From NCBI GenBank assembly GCA_012512995.1, contig JAAZDA010000020.1:1-9860 (forward strand): a DNA stretch of 9,860 nucleotides. The letters are read 5' to 3'. The position numbers and the translations under genes were made by a program. The notes beneath the pieces are model-generated. The model saw nothing but the letters and a program-made list of their open reading frames with translations. It did no database searches and was not told where the DNA came from. Shown one piece after another: positions 6,484-9,860 of this stretch; the first letter of the stretch is position 1; the number at the start of each line of letters is the position of its first letter. Source of the DNA: Clostridiales bacterium (lineage in GTDB: Bacteria; Bacillota; Clostridia; Lachnospirales; Lachnospiraceae).

Positions 6484-7571
6484 TCCGGTTCCGGCGCCGT
6501 GAGAAATCTCCGGTCATCGCCGCTGATTATGACTCTGTCATTGCCTGCGGTCATCTTCCCGATGACTGCAGCCGGAATCCGGAATTCTGTTTTGTCACTA
6601 TTCTGACCATTTTTGCCGTTATTATTCATATTGCAACCGGCACCCAAACTGCCATCTGCCAATGCCTGCACGAGTTCTTCCCCTCGTCCCTTCGGCACAG
6701 CCATAAGCAGGCTTCCTGCCGATTCCATCATGTACGGGTCAAAATCAAAATAATTTGATATCTCTATCGTTTCCTGTCTGACCGGTATTTTCTTCATGTC
6801 TACCGTAAGCCCGGAACAACACTTATCAGCAAGTCTCCACAACGCGGCATAAATACCGCCCTCCGAGGCGTTCATCATAACTGCCTCCGGAATTATACTC
6901 TGTGTCACCAGTGCCTCCGACCTCACTGAGAGCATTGATGTAAAACCTTCCGCCTCTTTTACAAAGAACTCAGAGAACTTATCCGCGAGTTTTGCCCGCA
7001 TTTCGGCAGCAAGCATCGCCGTTCCCTCTATCCCGGCATACTTGCTCATCACAATATCCCAGTCTTCGTAACTATGCTTATTTACAATACCTGTTGTTGC
7101 ATAGACCCTGCCAATATTATTACTGTTACCTTCGTCGGCACGACCACTGACTTCTCTATGATTGTTCTTTACGATTCCGATCCCGCTTGCAATGATGACC
7201 GGTCTCGTCACAGCATTCGTAACTTCTGTATGTCCGCCTGTCACAGATATTCTCTCAGCTTTCGCCGCTGCACATATCTGTTCTTCGATCATCCTCAGTT
7301 CTTCTTCGGTGGTTCCCGGAGGCAGAAGAATGACCGAACTCAATGACTGCGGTTCTGCGTCCTTTGCTGCCAGCCCATTAACGACCGCATAAACTGACAG
7401 CATACCGGCAAGGCCGGTCCTCAGTGTTATCGGATCAGAAGACAAAACAAGACGAACCTCGTTTCCGGGATCCGCCTCATTATTATCAGTTCTATATTTG
7501 TCCATTATTCTGCTGACAGAACGGGAGAGTGCATCTTCCTTAAGTTTTCCATTCCTCAGAACATGCCCCAT
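6459..7571 (-). CDS. AIR synthase (PurM/HypE)-like protein
   Basis: The 370-residue protein belongs to the PurM/HypE/SelD ATP-binding superfamily. Visible landmarks are S-S-D-P-I-T (44-49), the dimer-domain strand I-L-L-P-P-G-T (81-87), S-V-T-G-G-H-T-E-V-T (109-118) and, in the second domain, E-G-G-I-Y-A-A-L-W (237-245), D-P-Y-M-M-E-S-A-G-S-L-L (278-289) and A-A-V-I-G-K-M (334-340). It is not a standard HypE: the C-terminal P-R-I-C that receives the carbamoyl group is absent, and no other hydrogenase-maturation gene is nearby. The usual N-D in the first domain is N65-G66, so ATP/Mg binding may be weakened. An Asn/Gly-rich insertion occupies ~311-327. The gene starts 11 bases after the VanW stop, with AGAGG (7578-7582) next to that stop, indicating translational coupling. 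Function is unknown. Confidence 0.8.
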   Translation of the reverse strand: MGHVLRNGKLKEDALSRSVSRIMDKYRTDNNEADPGNEVRLVLSSDPITLRTGLAGMLSVYAVVNGLAAKDAEPQSLSSVILLPPGTTEEELRMIEEQICAAAKAERISVTGGHTEVTNAVTRPVIIASGIGIVKNNHREVSGRADEGNSNNIGRVYATTGIVNKHSYEDWDIVMSKYAGIEGTAMLAAEMRAKLADKFSEFFVKEAEGFTSMLSVRSEALVTQSIIPEAVMMNASEGGIYAALWRLADKCCSGLTVDMKKIPVRQETIEISNYFDFDPYMMESAGSLLMAVPKGRGEELVQALADGSLGAGCNMNNNGKNGQNSDKTEFRIPAAVIGKMTAGNDRVIISGDDRRFLTAPEPDSLIKILS

Positions 7572-7582
7572 ATTATGCCTCT

Positions 7583-9397
7583 TTACTGAGCCGCTCCCGT
7601 CGTGTCCGACGATGTTCCAGTCGCTCCGGCTGTTGTTCCTGCCGCCTGAGTTTGCGCCGCAACATACTGTTGCGCTGCCTGCTGAGCTGCTGCCATGGCC
7701 GCCGTCTCATCAGATCCCGCCGCAAGGGCAGCCGCATATGCTTCCTGTGCGATTTCCTGAGCTGCTGTTGTCACAGTATCTGCCGCTGCCTGCCCTGTGT
7801 CGCCTGAAAGTGCAGCTTTGACAGAATCAATACTCTTAGAATCTATTGCTGCCTGCAGAGCTTCCGAAACAGTACCTGCTGTGCCGACAGTTGCCGATGT
7901 CGGTGCTGCATTGTACGTGCTGTTATTGAAAACATCCTTGCTTACCTGTTCACCGTCCTGTTTTACTATCTTCCAGAGGCGCGCTTTATACCCGGTGTGT
8001 GCCGAAGTAACGCTGATATAACCGACAGGTTGTGTGCTGTCCGTGTAAATTTCCTCGCCTTCGGGCTCTATCGTCTCGAGTGTTTCGCTTTCGAACTCGA
8101 CCGTCCGTCCGGGATCTCTCGTTTCGACACCATAAACATTAAATGTAATGGATTTTCCTGCCGTATATCCCTCTATGTAGACCGGATAATCCTGATTGTT
8201 GGTGAATTTGAAATCCATGCCGCTCGATTCAGCTATTGCCGCATCCATCGACGGTTCCACATATGAAACTATGAGCGAATGATTGTAACGCTCATCTATC
8301 TGAAGCTCTGCGCGGATCACTGCATTATAAAGTGTTGTCGAGACCTGGCATATACCGCCGCCAAAACTCTCCACGACCTGCGACCCAAGATAAGACCCGG
8401 CCAGGTAATAGCCATTCTCCTCTGTAAACGGAGTAATAGTATTCAGCACTGACAATTGCTCTCCGGGATATAATGTTTTGCCGTTTATAAGTGAGCATCC
8501 GTTTGCAATGTTATTGCATCTGTTAGATCCGGAATTCGGATAACTTGTAGTATATGTTCCAAGCAGATCCTTTACCTTCGAAAGTGTTTCCGCATCGCCC
8601 TGTGGTTCGTCAACATCTATGTCAAGATCAATAGAAGTATCCTTCCCGTCCCAGCTCCCGCCTGTCAGTGTCTCTGTTATCTTGTCCGCTGACTCATCAT
8701 CATTTACAACGTAGCCCGTCTTGCCGTCTATTATTTCAAATGTGCCGCTCGCGCGTGAGAGCGAGCAGTTGACTGCTTCCTGATTGAACGCCGCGCACTG
8801 TTCCGAAAGCACAGCGAGCACCATGTTCCTGTCAAGATCCGTCGCGCCTGTGATCTCAGCACCGTTCTTCTCCAGATCTTTTTCTTCCTTATATCTGGCA
8901 ATTACATTTGTCCCGTGACCGTACTGACCTGCCTCGTCGATGACTTCCTCATTCAAAAACTTAAGGCCAAGATTTCCCGCTGTGACAGCTACTTCCTGTC
9001 CTTCTTCTTTGCCCTTAAGTGTTATGACTGACTGCTTCTGCGTCTCGACACTGTCTGTCACGGCCGTCAACGCCTCTGTTTCCGTCATTCCGGAAACATC
9101 AACTCCGCTTATGCTTATCCCTGACAGGATCGTTCTGTCCGGATACTTAAGAGCGTCAGCTCCAGACGTTTCCGCTGCGCTGACAGTGAGAGCGAGGGTG
9201 CCCGCCACCCCGGTAAATGCCATGCCGCCCGCGCCGATGAGCGCCATACCGGCCGCCATCAGCACCGCTGCAAACGCTGTGGCAATACGTGTGGCAAGCC
9301 GGAAAGACTTTCCATCTTTGCCTGTCATTCCAGCTTTACTGACTATTTCGGGTTTACTGACTATTCTGTTGTTCTCTAGATTCCTGCTAAGTGACAT
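7583..9397 (-). CDS. VanW-family cell-envelope protein with peptidoglycan-binding-like repeats
   Basis: The 604-residue protein has a basic N-terminus, then a long Ala/Gly/Met-rich hydrophobic segment (~34-73) ending A-A-E, fitting a signal peptide or membrane anchor. Residues ~88-270 match the putative peptidoglycan-binding (PG_binding_4-type) modules found before VanW domains, beginning I-L-S-G-I-S-I-S-G-V-D-V-S-G. The VanW domain spans ~280-425, with the Y-P-N-S-G-S-N-R-C-N-N-I start, L-Y-P-G-E-Q-L-S, and the hallmark E-S-F-G-G-G-I-C-Q-V-S-T-T-L-Y-N-A (343-359). Residues ~430-500 form a small beta-rich tail, then ~500-604 is low-complexity Ala/Gln/Thr/Gly. VanW proteins occur in vancomycin-resistance clusters but are also widespread in Clostridia without them; the biochemical role is unknown and no van genes are present here. 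AAGGA (9402-9406) supports the start. Confidence 0.88.
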   Translation of the reverse strand: MSLSRNLENNRIVSKPEIVSKAGMTGKDGKSFRLATRIATAFAAVLMAAGMALIGAGGMAFTGVAGTLALTVSAAETSGADALKYPDRTILSGISISGVDVSGMTETEALTAVTDSVETQKQSVITLKGKEEGQEVAVTAGNLGLKFLNEEVIDEAGQYGHGTNVIARYKEEKDLEKNGAEITGATDLDRNMVLAVLSEQCAAFNQEAVNCSLSRASGTFEIIDGKTGYVVNDDESADKITETLTGGSWDGKDTSIDLDIDVDEPQGDAETLSKVKDLLGTYTTSYPNSGSNRCNNIANGCSLINGKTLYPGEQLSVLNTITPFTEENGYYLAGSYLGSQVVESFGGGICQVSTTLYNAVIRAELQIDERYNHSLIVSYVEPSMDAAIAESSGMDFKFTNNQDYPVYIEGYTAGKSITFNVYGVETRDPGRTVEFESETLETIEPEGEEIYTDSTQPVGYISVTSAHTGYKARLWKIVKQDGEQVSKDVFNNSTYNAAPTSATVGTAGTVSEALQAAIDSKSIDSVKAALSGDTGQAAADTVTTAAQEIAQEAYAAALAAGSDETAAMAAAQQAAQQYVAAQTQAAGTTAGATGTSSDTTGAAQ

Positions 9398-9458
9398 AAA
9401 TTCCTTATACTGTGGTGCCTGTCAAAAATGTTGACTGTTTCTGCAAAATCCTTATGAC

Positions 9459-9560
9459 TTATACAACTGCTACAACAAGTGAAATAACCATACATGCGAT
9501 AAGAATTATCGCAATCACTGAAGCAACTACTCTTTTGACCTTATTGTTCATATGAAACAT
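9459..9560 (-). CDS. 33-residue single-span membrane peptide
   Basis: A short gene overlooked by length filters. The peptide has a polar, basic start (M-F-H-M-N-N-K-V-K-R) followed by about 23 hydrophobic residues (V-V-A-S-V-I-A-I-I-L-I-A-C-M-V-I-S-L ... V-A-V-V) that fit one membrane span, and ends there. AAGAGGA (9567-9573) lies 6 bases upstream of the first ATG, ideal spacing; a second ATG three codons in gives the alternative start M-N-N-K-V-K-R. A near-consensus promoter ends about 54 bases upstream. Similar N-x-K-V-K-R peptides with one membrane helix occur in clostridial genomes and resemble Prli42-type stressosome peptides in general plan only. It precedes the VanW gene by 61 bases and is probably cotranscribed. 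Function unknown. Confidence 0.75.
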   Translation of the reverse strand: MFHMNNKVKRVVASVIAIILIACMVISLVVAVV

Positions 9561-9621
9561 ATCAGATCCTCTTTCTATTTACATTTCTTCGATGAACGTC
9601 TGTTCTCTAACCAAGGACGTA

Positions 9622-9650
9622 ATTATATCCCGATTGTCTGTTCATTGCAA
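9622..9650 (-). promoter_or_regulatory. Near-consensus sigma-A promoter of the peptide-VanW-HypE-like cluster
   Basis: On the minus strand TTGCAA (9645-9650) and TATAAT (9622-9627) are separated by exactly 17 bases. The expected start point is near 9614-9616, giving a leader of about 54 bases before the small membrane peptide. This is the best promoter in the window and fits housekeeping, largely constitutive expression. Confidence 0.75.
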
Positions 9651-9708
9651 GAAATCGCCTAATATGACGATTGTATTACGTATCTTACGAAACTGTTCAC
9701 AGGCAATG

Positions 9709-9860
9709 TTTACCCGCGAATTCGACTGTCTGCCCTGTTTCGCGGGTAAGCTTGTTTGTCAGACACTTGCCAGGCTCGCTCTTTACCCGCGAATTCGATG
9801 GTCTGCCTCATTTCGCGGGTAAGCTTGTTTGTCAGACACTTGCCAGGCTCGCTCTTTACC
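9709..9860. repeat. 73-bp tandem repeat with internal stem-loop, running off the window
   Basis: Units begin at 9709 and 9782, and the first six bases of a third appear at 9855, so the period is 73. Each unit carries a perfect 11-bp inverted repeat, TTACCCGCGAA and TTCGCGGGTAA (9710-9720/9739-9749 and 9783-9793/9812-9822), around an 18-base loop. After the stem comes an identical spacer containing GCTTGTTTGTCAGACACTTG and CCAGGCTCGCTC. The two units differ only inside the loop: five of twelve central bases change around a constant GTCTGCC. No reading frame is supported. It is not a CRISPR array, since the varying part is only about 12 bases inside a hairpin loop. Confidence 0.85.

Noticed and set aside
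6459..7571. Genuine hydrogenase maturation factor HypE
   Set aside because: The C-terminal carbamoyl-accepting cysteine motif is missing and no hyp or hydrogenase genes adjoin it.
7583..9397. Vancomycin-resistance gene cluster
   Set aside because: VanW proteins are common outside resistance clusters and no vanH, ligase, vanX, vanR or vanS gene is in the window.
8940..9434. 164-codon plus-strand open frame opposite the VanW gene
   Set aside because: It mirrors the Ala/Gly/Val-rich coding strand of VanW and reads as low-complexity Ser/Pro/Val without domain features.
9709..9860. CRISPR array
   Set aside because: The period is constant but the variable part is only about 12 bases within a hairpin loop and shares GTCTGCC between units; no cas genes are present.

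Overview
The window looks like a chromosomal stretch from a Gram-positive, anaerobic, plant-polysaccharide-using member of the Clostridia, most likely Lachnospiraceae-like. This is inferred from strong AGGAGG-type ribosome binding sites, a canonical sigma-A promoter, an intracellular GH51 arabinofuranosidase, a ferredoxin-like aldo/keto reductase and a VanW-family cell-wall protein. No rRNA, tRNA or CRISPR array was seen.

Left part (1-2165, + strand): the tail of a sugar-uptake operon. It holds the broken remains of a MalG-type ABC permease, a divergent intracellular GH32 beta-fructosidase-like enzyme and a small VOC/glyoxalase-fold protein. The GH32 and VOC genes are tightly spaced. The permease just before them has lost its middle, so this transporter is probably dead or has been replaced.

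Middle-left (2166-3430): a gene graveyard. It contains a perfect 13-bp inverted repeat, a frameshifted transposase fragment, an AraC-type regulator reduced to its DNA-binding half (- strand), and the last ~67 codons of a RhaS/LsrB-like sugar-binding protein (+ strand) joined nearly end to end with it. A bona fide hairpin terminator closes the latter.

Centre (3431-6424): an aldo/keto reductase with a C-terminal two-cluster Fe-S domain (- strand) with its own promoter, preceded by a short coding-like remnant. Divergent from it is a complete GH51 alpha-L-arabinofuranosidase (+ strand), with a candidate promoter and a palindromic operator-like site about 150 bp upstream.

Right part (6459-9860, - strand): a three-gene cluster read from a near-perfect sigma-A promoter at 9622-9650. 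It encodes a 33-residue single-span membrane peptide, a 604-residue VanW-family peptidoglycan-associated protein and an AIR-synthase/HypE-like protein. The last two are only 11 bases apart. Upstream of this promoter, two complete copies and the start of a third copy of a 73-bp tandem repeat run off the window edge. Each copy carries a perfect 11-bp stem whose loop differs between copies.

Together the window shows catabolism of fructan and arabinan/arabinoxylan side chains on the left, in an actively eroding accessory region. A more housekeeping-like envelope cluster lies on the right.
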